Source of the DNA: an uncultured Bacilli bacterium
Lineage (GTDB): Bacteria > Bacillota_I > Bacilli_A > RF39 > UBA660
DNA: 36,940 nucleotides
Direction: 5' to 3'
NCBI GenBank assembly: GCA_934089275.1
Contig: CAKOJJ010000016.1
Location: 1-36,940, forward strand
Below the pieces are notes generated by a model. It was not told the DNA's origin. It was given only the letters and a program-made list of their open reading frames with translations, and ran no database searches. The number at the start of each line of letters is the position of its first letter. Position 1 is the first letter of the stretch. The translations under genes and the position numbers were made by a program. This document shows, in pieces, positions 1-9,300 of this stretch.

Positions 1-220
1 TCCTCCTTATATCATTTTTGTAAAGTGTGTATATTCCTGTAAGTAATAAAATAAAATCACCTAATACCATGAACCATCTATGGTTATTAGTAAATATATT
101 CTCCTCAAACAACTTCCATAAAATTTTATCATTTTTTTACAAAAATAAATGTTTTTTTATCAAAAATATGCTTTTTTTGATAGGCATTGAATAAGTTGGC
201 TTTTGTCGAAATATAAGACT
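1..220. other. Left-edge intergenic region with RBS of an off-window gene
   Basis: No convincing coding sequence is visible here. On the minus strand the first bases read AAGGAGGA, a near-perfect ribosome-binding site, so a minus-strand gene probably starts just left of the window. Around 157-184 there is an imperfect AT-only inverted repeat (TATCAAAA / TTTTGATA) downstream of the methyltransferase gene, but it has no clear U-tract, so I do not call it a terminator. A tiny minus-strand reading frame near 62-82 (MVHGIR) is too short to support. Confidence 0.5.
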
Positions 221-1414
221 TTATTTAAGATTTAGAACACATACACATTCAACATGATAAGTATTTGGAAACATATCAAGTGCATTGATTTTTTCAACAT
301 TATAAAACTCATTAAAATAAGTTAAATCACGAGCTAAAGTAAAAGGATCACAAGAAACATAACAAATATTCTCAGGTTTTAACTCTAATATTAAATTTCT
401 TGTTTCCTCATTAAGTCCACTTCTAGGAGGATCAACTATGATAGTATCAAAATAAACATCAATTTTTTTTAAAACCTCATACGTATCCCCAGCAAAAAAG
501 TGAGCATTATGGCAATTATTTATCAAAGCATTTTCTTTGGCATCTAAAATTGCATTTTCAATCTTTTCAACGCCATAAATTGTTTCAAAATTATCCTTTA
601 AACTCAACCCTAAAGTCCCAACTCCACAATATAAATCAAGCAAATTTTTACCCTTTAAATTGCTTTTTAAAATCATAAATATATTGCTTGCCATATAATT
701 ATTAACTTGAAAAAATGAGTTATAACTTACTTTAAACTTAAAATCCCCAATATAATCATAAAAATATGGTTCTCCATAAACGCATTTATCATTTACAACA
801 ATTCCAGCTATGTTGCAATTATCTAAATCATTAAAAGAAACATTTTCTTCGCTTTTTACCGAAACTAATATCTTTCCCTCATAATTTACTCTTATGACAA
901 TTTCACCATTATTAACATTTATTAAATTCTTTTTAATAAATTCATTTATTTCATTGTTAACAATTAAGCAGTTATTAACATTAACAAATTGATGAGTTTC
1001 ATCATTATAGTATCCGACTTCGCCATTATGTACATGCAAAGTAATCTTATTACGATAAAAAAGTTCTTTATTGTTTTTTACAAATTTAACATTATCCGTA
1101 ATATGTGCATACTTTTTTAAAATGTCTTTTACTTTTTCGTACTTGTATTCCTCTTGATAATCAATACCAACGTGCATCAAATTACATCCACCACAAACAT
1201 CATAATAAGGACACTTTGGAGTGTTTCTTAAATCACTTGTTTTTATAAACTTTTCTACTTCAGCTGTAAAATATTTTTTATATTCGCAGGTATTTTTTAA
1301 TACTACTTCTTCTCCAGGTAAAGCATTTTTAACAAAAATAATTTTGTTATGATAATAGCCAATACCTCTTCCTTTATTATCAAGTTTATTTATTGTTACT
1401 TGTTCCATATTCAT
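221..1414 (-). CDS. rlmD: 23S rRNA (uracil-5-)-methyltransferase, RlmD/RumA (TrmA family)
   Basis: This 397-aa protein should transfer a methyl group from SAM to a uridine C5 in 23S rRNA. Seen in the sequence: an N-terminal TRAM-like beta domain (residues 3-57); four Cys that fit an Fe-S cluster site (C68, C74, C77, C149); FFQVN around Q236; a SAM loop DLYCGVGTLGL (260-270); DPPRSGL (328-334); the catalytic-Cys motif SCDP (C355); and MFPNTYHVE near the C-terminus. The length is slightly short for the family because the region before the Rossmann domain is compact. It overlaps the end of the upstream pseudouridine synthase gene by 29 nt, so the two are co-transcribed. Met3 is an alternative start 6 nt downstream. 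The family is certain. Which uridine it modifies (RlmC, RlmD or the dual-site RlmCD) cannot be decided from sequence alone. Confidence 0.93.
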   Translation of the reverse strand: MNMEQVTINKLDNKGRGIGYYHNKIIFVKNALPGEEVVLKNTCEYKKYFTAEVEKFIKTSDLRNTPKCPYYDVCGGCNLMHVGIDYQEEYKYEKVKDILKKYAHITDNVKFVKNNKELFYRNKITLHVHNGEVGYYNDETHQFVNVNNCLIVNNEINEFIKKNLINVNNGEIVIRVNYEGKILVSVKSEENVSFNDLDNCNIAGIVVNDKCVYGEPYFYDYIGDFKFKVSYNSFFQVNNYMASNIFMILKSNLKGKNLLDLYCGVGTLGLSLKDNFETIYGVEKIENAILDAKENALINNCHNAHFFAGDTYEVLKKIDVYFDTIIVDPPRSGLNEETRNLILELKPENICYVSCDPFTLARDLTYFNEFYNVEKINALDMFPNTYHVECVCVLNLK

Positions 1415-2111
1415 ATAACCTTTTTACTTCTTTTATAGTTAAGCTTCTGTATTCTCCACTTTTCATTGTTCCTAAAGACATACCAGCATAACTTGTTCTT
1501 GTTAATTTATCAACTAAGTAACCTAATTCCATAAATAATCTTTTTATAATGTGATTTCTTCCCTCAACAATTGTAACTTCTACATAAGCATAATTTTTAA
1601 TTTTATTGTTTTCTTTTAATCTAACTTTGGTTGGTTTACACATTCTTCCATCAATCATTACACCATTCTTTAATTTCATAAAATCACTTGGTTCTAAAAA
1701 TTTATTAAGCTTAGCAATATAAGTTTTTTCAACATTAAAATTTGGATGTGTTAATATATTTGAAAGCTCACCATCGTTTGTCAAAAGTAAAAGCCCAGTC
1801 GTATCATAATCAAGTCTACCAATTGGATAAATTCTTTTATCAGTATCAATTAAATCTACAACTGTTTTACGATTTAATTCATCCTTAGCAGAAGATATAA
1901 TACCTCTTGGTTTATTAAGCATGAAATATACTTTATCCTCTTCAATTATACTCTTTCCATTAACACATATTAAATCATTTCCATTAACTTTTGTACCAAG
2001 TTCAGTTACTTTTTCTCCATTAACAGTTACGCATCCTTTTAATATTAATTCTTCAGCTTTTCTTCTAGATGCAACACCTGAAGCAGCTATAACTTTTTGT
2101 AATCTTTCCAT
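1386..2111 (-). CDS. rluB: Ribosomal large subunit pseudouridine synthase B-like (RsuA/RluB family)
   Basis: A 241-aa pseudouridine synthase acting on rRNA. Residues 1-50 form an S4 RNA-binding domain (MERLQKVIAASGVASRR). The catalytic block is GRLDYDTTGLLLLT (98-111), with D101 as the predicted nucleophile. I chose the start at 2111, not the upstream ATG at 2126. GGTGAT sits 3 nt before this ATG, the protein then begins exactly at the conserved S4 start, and a -10-like TACAAT at about 2138-2133 would put transcription start almost on the upstream ATG. RluB rather than RsuA is inferred from the Gram-positive setting and general similarity. The gene precedes rlmD and overlaps it, giving a two-gene rRNA-modification operon. 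Confidence 0.92.
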   Translation of the reverse strand: MERLQKVIAASGVASRRKAEELILKGCVTVNGEKVTELGTKVNGNDLICVNGKSIIEEDKVYFMLNKPRGIISSAKDELNRKTVVDLIDTDKRIYPIGRLDYDTTGLLLLTNDGELSNILTHPNFNVEKTYIAKLNKFLEPSDFMKLKNGVMIDGRMCKPTKVRLKENNKIKNYAYVEVTIVEGRNHIIKRLFMELGYLVDKLTRTSYAGMSLGTMKSGEYRSLTIKEVKRLYEYGTSNNK

Positions 2112-2138
2112 AAAATCACCACTCATAAGTATTGTACC

Positions 2139-2164
2139 AAAAAAAAAGATAAATTAATATCTTT
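2139..2164 (-). terminator. Intrinsic terminator of the carboxypeptidase gene
   Basis: On the minus strand AAAGATA / TATCTTT form a 7-bp stem around a 6-nt loop, followed by a run of nine T (partly the stem end). The stop codon of the carboxypeptidase gene (2165-2163) touches the base of the stem. Confidence 0.7.
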
Positions 2165-3200
2165 ACTTAAAAATTGAAAGTATTTTACTCTTTAATTTAT
2201 AGAAAAAAGAATCTTCTTTTTTATCATAAAAATAAATATCCTCTTTATAATAAACTACATCATTTAAAGAAACATTTATATAACCAACACGATCTGTTAC
2301 GTCATCAGTATAAACAACATCAACCTCAACTTTTCCAATTTCATCATCACTTAAAAGCATATCAATGTCTTTATTAACTTTTAAACCTTCACTTTTTAAA
2401 AATGTTGAAGCGTCAACTACTTTTACTTTTTTATATTTTTTAAATGTTGTTTCATATAGATATTTATGTTTATCAAAATCATTTGCTTCATCTAACGTTA
2501 CAACAACTAAATTTTTATTATTCTTGCTGGCACTGGTAACTAAAGTCCTATAAGCTTTTTTAGTAAAACCAGTTTTTCCACCAGTTGTATATTTATACAT
2601 ACTCAAAAGTTTATTTTTATTGTACCAATCATAAGTCTTATAATTAGTTTTTACTACATGATGTTTTGTCGAAGTAATACGTCTAAATATATCATTTTGC
2701 ATAGCATAACTCATAAGTATTGCCATATCTTTTGCTGTTGAAATATTTCCTTCACCCTTCTCATTTTCAAGTCCGCTTGCGTTAATAAAATTTGAATTAG
2801 TCATACCAATAGAAGATGCCAAACTATTCATCAGTATTGAAAATCCTTCCATTGATCCTCCAACATAACATGCCAGTGCAATAGCAGCATCATTTCCACT
2901 CCTTAAAAGAAGTCCATAAAGTAAGTCTTCAACACTTATCTTTTCACCAATTTCTATATAAATACCCGATCCAAAACTTTTTAAAACATTTTCATCTACT
3001 TTGACTATATTCTTTATATCCGTATTATTGATTACTACCATAGCAGTTAATATTTTTGTAGTTGATGCAATTAATTTAGTTTCATTTTCAGCACTTCCCG
3101 ACAAAACTCTTTTAGAATCCATATCCATAACAACACTAGTTGCATTTACAGAAACTGGAATAAATAAACAAATTAATAAAATTAAAATATATTTTCTCAT
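2163..3200 (-). CDS. D-alanyl-D-alanine carboxypeptidase (penicillin-binding protein, peptidase S11)
   Basis: A 345-aa secreted, membrane-associated enzyme that trims the terminal D-Ala from peptidoglycan stem peptides (DacA/DacF type). Visible: a signal peptide (residues 1-20, ending VNA); the SxxK active site as STTK (S46-K49); SGN at 100-102; and KTG at 207-209 inside TTGGKTGFTKKA. After the catalytic domain comes a beta-rich segment (about 240-320). The C-terminus (FFYKLKSKILSIFK) looks like the amphipathic membrane-binding helix of this family. The gene is monocistronic or follows the small membrane gene upstream, and it ends in its own terminator. Its presence indicates a peptidoglycan wall. 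Family certain; exact paralogue name not assignable. Confidence 0.94.
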   Translation of the reverse strand: MRKYILILLICLFIPVSVNATSVVMDMDSKRVLSGSAENETKLIASTTKILTAMVVINNTDIKNIVKVDENVLKSFGSGIYIEIGEKISVEDLLYGLLLRSGNDAAIALACYVGGSMEGFSILMNSLASSIGMTNSNFINASGLENEKGEGNISTAKDMAILMSYAMQNDIFRRITSTKHHVVKTNYKTYDWYNKNKLLSMYKYTTGGKTGFTKKAYRTLVTSASKNNKNLVVVTLDEANDFDKHKYLYETTFKKYKKVKVVDASTFLKSEGLKVNKDIDMLLSDDEIGKVEVDVVYTDDVTDRVGYINVSLNDVVYYKEDIYFYDKKEDSFFYKLKSKILSIFK

Positions 3201-3233
3201 ACTAAATAATATAAAAAAAGAAAAAATATATAA

Positions 3234-3533
3234 CTACTTTTTCTTTGATTTCAAATATTTTGTTAAAGTCATTCTTGTTATATCATTTATCTTAACCATA
3301 AATATTAAACAGAATAACAAAAGTAAACAATCTAATATTTTATTAACTAAACTTAAACGAAGTGAAAAATCTACTATCATCATTATAACTGCATATATAA
3401 TACCTATTATGCAAAGTATTTTAATTCTATTGATTTTTTTATACATTTTTTTATTTTCTTCAGTACTATTTTTATACTCATTCTTTAAAGCACGTTTTTC
3501 TTCTTTACTTAAAATATCATATTTATATTTCAT
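3234..3533 (-). CDS. Small two-TM membrane protein, unknown function
   Basis: 99 aa. A charged N-terminal 35 residues (KEEKRALKNEYKN...) are followed by two hydrophobic helices (about 38-58 and 64-82) and a basic C-terminal tail, so both ends are probably cytoplasmic. I do not recognise a family. The start overlaps the last 11 nt of recX, and the gene is followed at short distance by the carboxypeptidase gene, so it sits in a recX - small membrane protein - carboxypeptidase series. The overlap and same-strand arrangement support that it is real. Confidence 0.7.
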   Translation of the reverse strand: MKYKYDILSKEEKRALKNEYKNSTEENKKMYKKINRIKILCIIGIIYAVIMMIVDFSLRLSLVNKILDCLLLLFCLIFMVKINDITRMTLTKYLKSKKK

Positions 3534-4266
3534 TACTTCTAAATCCTTTCCTATATAACTTTTCTCTTATCTTATATTCTAACACATCTCCAGAATATTT
3601 TTTCTCTAAACTTCTTTTTATTTTTTCATATTCACGTTTTTTTGCTTCATCATCATTTATTTCTTTAGAGTTAAGTACTTCAACTATATCACTTTTTTCA
3701 TACCCTAAATTTATTAAATCAGTCATTATTTTATTTTTAAGCATATACATTGAACTATTTTTATTTGTACTTATTTTCTTATCAACATACTTATTTATTT
3801 TGGACATAAACACTTCATTGTCTATATTATCTAAATAAGTACTGGCTGAGTCATTATCTATACCAAGTTTTACTAAACCTTTAAGTATTTTATTTTTTCC
3901 ATTATTGGTTAAATTTATTTGATCATTAACGTAAGCTTTAATAAATAATTCTTCATTTAAAAAATGATTATCTTCCAATTTTTTTATTGTTTCGTTAATT
4001 ACTTTTTCATTTACCATTTTTTTTCTTAAAAACTCTTTTATCTCCAATTTAGAACGCATCTTTTTGGTAATATATCTAATTGAATCATAATAACTTGAAA
4101 GTTTATCATTTTCTTCTACAATTGTTTTTAGTTCTTTTTCACTTATTTCATCTTTTAAAAGAAGTGAATATTTAACTATAACATCATCATACAACGTATA
4201 ATTAATATCATCAATTAATACTTTGTATTTATTGCCTTTATCTTTAGTATATTTTTTTATTTTCAT
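3523..4266 (-). CDS. recX: RecX family regulatory protein
   Basis: A 247-aa all-helical protein that in characterised bacteria modulates RecA filaments. The RecX signature is the repeated three-helix units. The first includes SIRYITKKMRSKLEIKEFLRKK (about 83-104) followed by the L-x-D-x-x-FLN-x-x-x-F-x-x-x-Y pattern (LEDNHFLNEELFIKAYVND), then DLINLGYEKSDIVEVL. The length is that of long Gram-positive RecX proteins. A good RBS (AAGGAGA) lies 5 nt before the ATG. An extended -10 (TGGTATAAT) lies at about 4292-4284 on this strand, so it is transcribed divergently from the capA-like gene. Few residues are strictly conserved in this family, so the call rests on the overall pattern. Confidence 0.82.
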   Translation of the reverse strand: MKIKKYTKDKGNKYKVLIDDINYTLYDDVIVKYSLLLKDEISEKELKTIVEENDKLSSYYDSIRYITKKMRSKLEIKEFLRKKMVNEKVINETIKKLEDNHFLNEELFIKAYVNDQINLTNNGKNKILKGLVKLGIDNDSASTYLDNIDNEVFMSKINKYVDKKISTNKNSSMYMLKNKIMTDLINLGYEKSDIVEVLNSKEINDDEAKKREYEKIKRSLEKKYSGDVLEYKIREKLYRKGFRSNEI

Positions 4267-4334
4267 AATGTCTCCTTAATGGAAATTATACCACAACAAT
4301 AGCTTTATGTGATAAAATTTAATCAGGTGATTTT

Positions 4335-5531
4335 ATGAAATTAAAGAAAAATATTTTAGCATTTTTACTAATACTAATTCTTATATTCTTATCATTGATA
4401 TATATTACAACAGGTAAGATAAAGAAAAATGAAACTAAGGTTGATAAGCCAAAAGAAACGATTACTAATGTTGTTGAAAATAAGAATAAAGAACTAAATT
4501 TAACTGTTGTAGGTGATCTACTATTTGAAAGTCCTTATGAGAAAGCAATAGAAAATGGCGAAAGTAAAGAGTTGTATTTTAATCGAGTAAAAAAATATTT
4601 TGAAAATGATGATATATCAATTGGAAATATGGAAGTAGTTATTGGAAATGATAAAATGAAAACCAGTGGAGATGGTTATAACTTCTGTGCTCCAAGCTGG
4701 GTTGGTTCTCTTGTTGCATCTCTTGACTTTCAAATATTATCAACAGCTAACAATCATTCATATGATCGAGGCTTGGATGGAATAAATTCAACAATAGATT
4801 TCTTTAAAAATAATACAAAAATTGAAACTATTGGAACTGAAAAAAATTCAAGTAATCAAAAAACTAGGATACTTGAAAAAAACGGAATAAAAGTTGGATT
4901 TGCATCCTTTACTTTAGGAACAAATATTAAACCAACAAAAGAAAATGTTGACTTAATAAACTATTATAAGGATCCATATACTAAAGAAATATTAAAAGAT
5001 AAAATAAAAGAACAAGTAAATTATTTAAAGAAAAATTCTGATGTTGTTATTGTTCTAATGCATTGGGGAACTGAATTTACTTTTGTACCCAACAATGAAC
5101 AAAAAGAATTAGCTAAATATTTAAGTGAATTAGGAGTAAACATTGTCATTGGAAGTCATTCACATTCTATTCAACCAATTGAAATGGTTGGTAATACTTT
5201 AGTTTATTATTCACTTGGAAACTTTGTATCAGCCGATGATGATATTGCAAGAACTCCTAAAGGACAAGAAACATTTGATAATGCATATCAATTTGGATTA
5301 CTTTCAAAAATAAAACTAGAATTAGATAAAGATAATAATATAACATTTAAAGAAATCAAAGCCGAACCAATCATAAATTACTTTGATTCTTCAATGAAAA
5401 ATTTTGAACTAATTCCTTTCAGTGATTATACAACAAAATATGAACAAAGCCATTATAGATATAGTTTGGGACTTACTCATGATTTTATAAATAAAACATT
5501 TAATAATGTGATTGACGAAAAATATAGATAA
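4335..5531 (+). CDS. CapA-family metallophosphatase (PGA_cap), membrane-anchored
   Basis: 398 aa. A hydrophobic N-terminal anchor (residues 6-26) is followed by a lysine-rich linker and then a metallophosphatase domain of the CapA/PgsA family. Motifs: VVGDLLFE (D61), GNMEVV (N98, E100), STANNHSYDRG (N140, H141), LMHWG (H243) and IGSHSHSIQP (H275, H277), which are the predicted metal ligands. In Bacillus this family is linked to poly-gamma-glutamate capsule, but many members sit alone and act on unknown phosphoesters. No capB/capC homologue lies nearby, so a capsule role is not supported here. AGGTGAT stands 4 nt before the ATG. The catalytic domain lies outside the membrane. Confidence 0.88.
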   Translation: MKLKKNILAFLLILILIFLSLIYITTGKIKKNETKVDKPKETITNVVENKNKELNLTVVGDLLFESPYEKAIENGESKELYFNRVKKYFENDDISIGNMEVVIGNDKMKTSGDGYNFCAPSWVGSLVASLDFQILSTANNHSYDRGLDGINSTIDFFKNNTKIETIGTEKNSSNQKTRILEKNGIKVGFASFTLGTNIKPTKENVDLINYYKDPYTKEILKDKIKEQVNYLKKNSDVVIVLMHWGTEFTFVPNNEQKELAKYLSELGVNIVIGSHSHSIQPIEMVGNTLVYYSLGNFVSADDDIARTPKGQETFDNAYQFGLLSKIKLELDKDNNITFKEIKAEPIINYFDSSMKNFELIPFSDYTTKYEQSHYRYSLGLTHDFINKTFNNVIDEKYR

Positions 5532-5538
5532 TTCTATA

Positions 5539-5575
5539 TTTTTTTTCATGAAAAAAAAGAAGCTATTTTGCTTCT
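5539..5575. terminator. Convergent terminator between capA-like gene and spoVS
   Basis: For the minus strand, AGAAGC / GCTTCT (5558-5575) forms a stem followed by eight T (5558-5551); the spoVS stop codon TAG lies in the loop/stem. Next to it, 5539-5558 is a perfect 20-bp palindrome made of eight T, CATG and eight A. It could terminate the plus-strand gene, although it lacks a GC stem. Confidence 0.75.
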
Positions 5576-5823
5576 ATAATAAGTTTAATTGCTGTTTTCT
5601 CTTCACCTTCAATTGTTATATCCGAAAATGCAGGAATAACTACTAAATTTTTACCACTTGGTGCAACAAACCCTCTTGCAATGCATACGGCTTTAATTGC
5701 TTGATTTAAACTACCTGCTCCAATAGTTTGTATTTCCACTGAACCAGTGTTTCTAAATACATTTGCAATTGCACCTGCAACCTTACTAGGATTTGATTTA
5801 CTTGATACTTTTAATGTTTCCAT
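5563..5823 (-). CDS. spoVS: Stage V sporulation protein S (SpoVS)
   Basis: 86 aa, the usual SpoVS length. It matches the family along its whole length: METLKVSSKSNPSKVAGAIA at the start, then GSVEIQTIGAGSLNQAIKA (33-51) and the ARGFVAPSG block. SpoVS is a small Alba-like dimer thought to bind nucleic acid. In B. subtilis it affects septation and coat assembly, but it is also common in bacteria that do not sporulate. The open frame extends upstream to 5988, but the true start is at 5823: AAAGGA stands 9 nt before this ATG and the extension runs through a terminator. No other sporulation gene is visible in the window. Confidence 0.95.
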   Translation of the reverse strand: METLKVSSKSNPSKVAGAIANVFRNTGSVEIQTIGAGSLNQAIKAVCIARGFVAPSGKNLVVIPAFSDITIEGEEKTAIKLIIEAK

Positions 5824-5865
5824 AATTATTTTTTCCTTTCTAATTAATAATATGAAAACAAACAA

Positions 5866-5898
5866 AAAAAATGCAGATGTTTTACCATCCACATTTTT
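5866..5898 (-). terminator. Terminator of the surface-protein operon
   Basis: On the minus strand AAAAATG-tg-GATG pairs with CATC-tg-CATTTTT around a GTAAAA loop, with a run of T continuing to 5864. The stop codon of the 158-aa gene lies in the loop. This separates the operon from spoVS. Confidence 0.65.
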
Positions 5899-6358
5899 TA
5901 CTACAGAAATCAGAATCGGATTCAAATCCGTTCTCACCATACGAAACATCTTTCGTTGTGTATAAAATACCTGAAACACGATTAACAATGTTTACTGTAT
6001 TATCAGCCTCATTATCTCCAAATGTAGAAGTATTACTATTGGTGATTACTTCTACACTGGCAGCTGGAGGTTCTTCATAGATTTGATAGAAATTTAATTT
6101 GTATGTTTTGTTAATATTTACAACTTCTGAAAAACGTCTTACAAAATTTTCTGTAAATTTTTCAGCGTTCATTTTTAATCTACCTGTATCACGATAGAAA
6201 GTATAATCTACTGATTCATTCATTGAAGCTTCAAGAACTTCTTTAATTAAGTAGTAGTCTTGTTCACTAGTAGTAGTATAGTTGTGTAAAACAACCATAA
6301 CACCTACTATTGAAATTCCTAAAACTACTATCCAATATCCCCATAAACTTTCTTTCAT
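5882..6358 (-). CDS. Pilin-like single-pass membrane protein, last gene of surface operon
   Basis: 158 aa. A short N-terminus (MKESLWGYW) leads into one long hydrophobic helix (residues 8-25), followed by a hydrophilic domain outside the cell. The layout is like TadE/pseudopilin proteins: no cleavable signal, a helix, then about 130 residues. The C-terminal domain includes FYQIYEEPPAASVEV and ends with a C-x-x-x-C pair (DFCSKKCGW). It may correspond to an uncharacterised DUF family of Firmicutes pilus-like proteins; I cannot confirm which. Its ATG overlaps the stop of the 1078-aa gene as TAATG, so the two are translationally coupled and the protein is probably made for the same complex. Function unknown. 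Confidence 0.78.
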   Translation of the reverse strand: MKESLWGYWIVVLGISIVGVMVVLHNYTTTSEQDYYLIKEVLEASMNESVDYTFYRDTGRLKMNAEKFTENFVRRFSEVVNINKTYKLNFYQIYEEPPAASVEVITNSNTSTFGDNEADNTVNIVNRVSGILYTTKDVSYGENGFESDSDFCSKKCGW

Positions 6359-9300
6359 TATCTATTCACCGCCCATATAACATTTCCTGAGTTTCTAACT
6401 TCAGCTATTGTTTTATCGCTTCTATTCCATCCACCACTCAAGTTACTGTCTTTTAATATTTTACCACTTGCTAAGTTATCCAAGAAACTACTTGTACACT
6501 TTGTACAACTCTTTCCGTTATCTTTATTTCCTTCTCCTTGAACTTCACTACAATCACAAGTTAAATCAGAATCAGTATATCCACCATAACTATTCATTAT
6601 TGAATTATACTTTTTAATTTGTTTCATGTCACTAGGAGTTAAAACAAATGAATAACTTAAAGTCTTTGGACTATATGTGCTTAAATTCTTTCCTAATTCT
6701 TCAATTGCTTCTCGAGCAGTATTTCCTAAAGTAGTTTTCCAGTTGTCTGCATATCCATCAGTATCAGCTGGGAACATCTTAGCAGGATCCACAATTTTAA
6801 ATTCATATTTTACGGCTTTATCATTATATGAATCACAAGTTGCAGTGCTATAAGTAGTATCATAAGCATCTCCACAACAACATCCATAGAATGAACCACC
6901 ATGGAATGAACTTAAACTACATGTTAGCAATGCTGTATCACCAGGATTTTGATTAGCACAAGTTCCTCCACCTGCTTCAAAATATTTATCAAATTTGTTA
7001 CCTTCACCTAATCCTTTAAGATCCCAGTAAGTTTCAAATTTTCCATCGTATGAAGTTGAATATGAATAAACATATTCGTGTTCAGAATAATTAACTAGAG
7101 ATGATTTATAATTATATATTTCTCCTCTAGGAACTAATCTATAAGCACTATCATCTGTTGATGGATTTGTTGTAACAACCTTTCCATCAGTACCAACTGT
7201 GTATTTATCAACATCAGTTCTATACCAATCACAAGTTGCAGTGTATCTTCCATCATGCCAGAACATCTTATCAGCTGAATAAGTACTTAAAAATTGATTA
7301 AAATTCGTAGTGTAACTTAAAGCTTTAGATGTATTAAATACATTCATATTTGCAAAGCCTTTTCCATAAGTATCGGAATAGTTAGTTCCAGTTCCACTTA
7401 TTGCAAATGTATCTGGACTGCTAACATCAGACTCACGTTTATATTCACATCTACCATCAAAACCAACCGTTACTTGAGTTTCTTTAGGATTACCATAATC
7501 ATCTTGATATACTTGAGTGTATCTAAAACTTGATAAACTTGTTGGTAAATTATACATTTGCTCAGCTGAATTAGTCGAAGAAACTGAATCATCAACAAAG
7601 TATTTATCACATCTTGTTAATGTTTGTTGTAATGTTTGAACTTGACTAACTGCAGCAGTATAAGAATTATTGTTTGCAGTAGCTTGGCTTGAATAATAAT
7701 TAGCCTTACCAGCTACATCATCAAAATACAAACTCTTATTTTCTTCTTTTCCAGCATTTTTGTACATATCACCTGAAACACTACAGCTTCCATCAGAATG
7801 TTCATTAATATATGTATTAATATCTTTTTGTACAGTATCATAATCAGTAATTCTATAGGCTGTAGAAAGACTTATCGAACCTAAGCCATCACTTACAATT
7901 CCTATTCCATTTATACCAGAAGATCCTGATTGTTTAACTTTAGTATAACTATATGTTGAGAAATTATGTACATAATAATGGAAACCAAAAGTTTTACTAA
8001 CGTTATATCCATCATCGTAATCAGTACACTTACGAGTACCATCTGGGTTATAACCACCATATGTTTTACAAGTTTTAGCTTTAGAACAGTTAACAGTAAC
8101 AGTTGCAGATTTTAAATTTTTCAAGTTTCCAGCTGCATCTTTTTCTTGTTCCTTTTTTACTTCTTCATTATAAGCAGCTTCATAAGCTTTATTCTTTTGA
8201 TATTCATTATAAGCAACAATCGACGCATCAACTTGTTTTTTATAATCTGTTAACCATTTATCATATTCAATTCTTATTCTACATCTCTTTGTAGATTGAG
8301 TATGTGGTGCATAAGTTCCTGTTATTGGATTTTGAGCTAATTTAAAATATTTTCCGTTTGTTGCTGTTAAAGCACCAGGAATATCAACTTGAGTTCTTTC
8401 AGTACAATACATTTGACAATAATTAGAATCTAAATCTGTAGTTGTTTGAAGATATTTGTTAATTCCAGTCTTTAAGTCATAGTAATCTACTTTTAAATCA
8501 TCGTCTCTACAAAACAAATCGTTTAATACAGGTTCACTTACTTTTGAAGTTGTGCTATCTTCACAACAATTGTTAACTTCAACTTGATCATCTGGAATAG
8601 GAGCACATCCTGTTGGTTCACATACACCTTCATAATAAGAACCCTCATTTATTGTATCGGAGTATTTTTGAGTAGGATACCCAGACGTATCAACACCACC
8701 ATCAGCACCTGGTGTAAATAATTCTGAGCCTACAAATATTTCGATTTGTTGAGTTTTGTCACCAGCTGACGTACAAGTATAAGCGTTTGATCCAGGATAA
8801 TAAGCATTTATTTCATAAGAACAATCATTACCAGTATCTTCTACAATTAAAGTTCCTTCTGTACCTGTCCAAGTATCTTGAATATTATTTTTTATATTAC
8901 AACCTGTACATGTAAAAGCAAGCTTAGATTTATCAATTGGATTATTTGATTTAACCGTATAAGTAACTTCTTTTCCGTTAACTTTTTTATTTGTAAACGT
9001 TAAACTGTTTGTTGGAGTTTCAAGTGTATAACCAGCATTAACAGCAGCTATAGCCTCATCAGATTTTTTGTAAGCCTCTTCCAATTGTGCTAAACTCGCA
9101 TCATCACCAGTAAGAGTATCATCTGAAGAATAATCATCAGCACTTAATTGACCTGTTCTAATTTGCAACCAAATAAGCATATGTTTAGCTTTAGGCATAG
9201 TTTCATAGCCTTGAGATTTATCCAAACGTATAGCAATAAAACGCATTGTCAATGTATCTATTAAATGATCGCCAGTACGATGTTCATATGCATAAGTTAA

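Noticed and set aside
157..184. Terminator downstream of rlmD
   Set aside because: The inverted repeat is AT-only and lacks a U-tract on the minus strand.
3001..3558. 185-aa hydrophobic plus-strand frame
   Set aside because: Antisense to the carboxypeptidase start and the small membrane gene; hydrophobicity is a by-product of AT-rich antisense.
4335..5531. Capsule (poly-gamma-glutamate) synthesis locus
   Set aside because: Only the CapA-like phosphatase is present; no CapB or CapC genes next to it.
5824..5988. 55-residue N-terminal extension of SpoVS
   Set aside because: Overlaps the upstream gene and its terminator; SpoVS is 86 aa in the family and an RBS marks the internal ATG.
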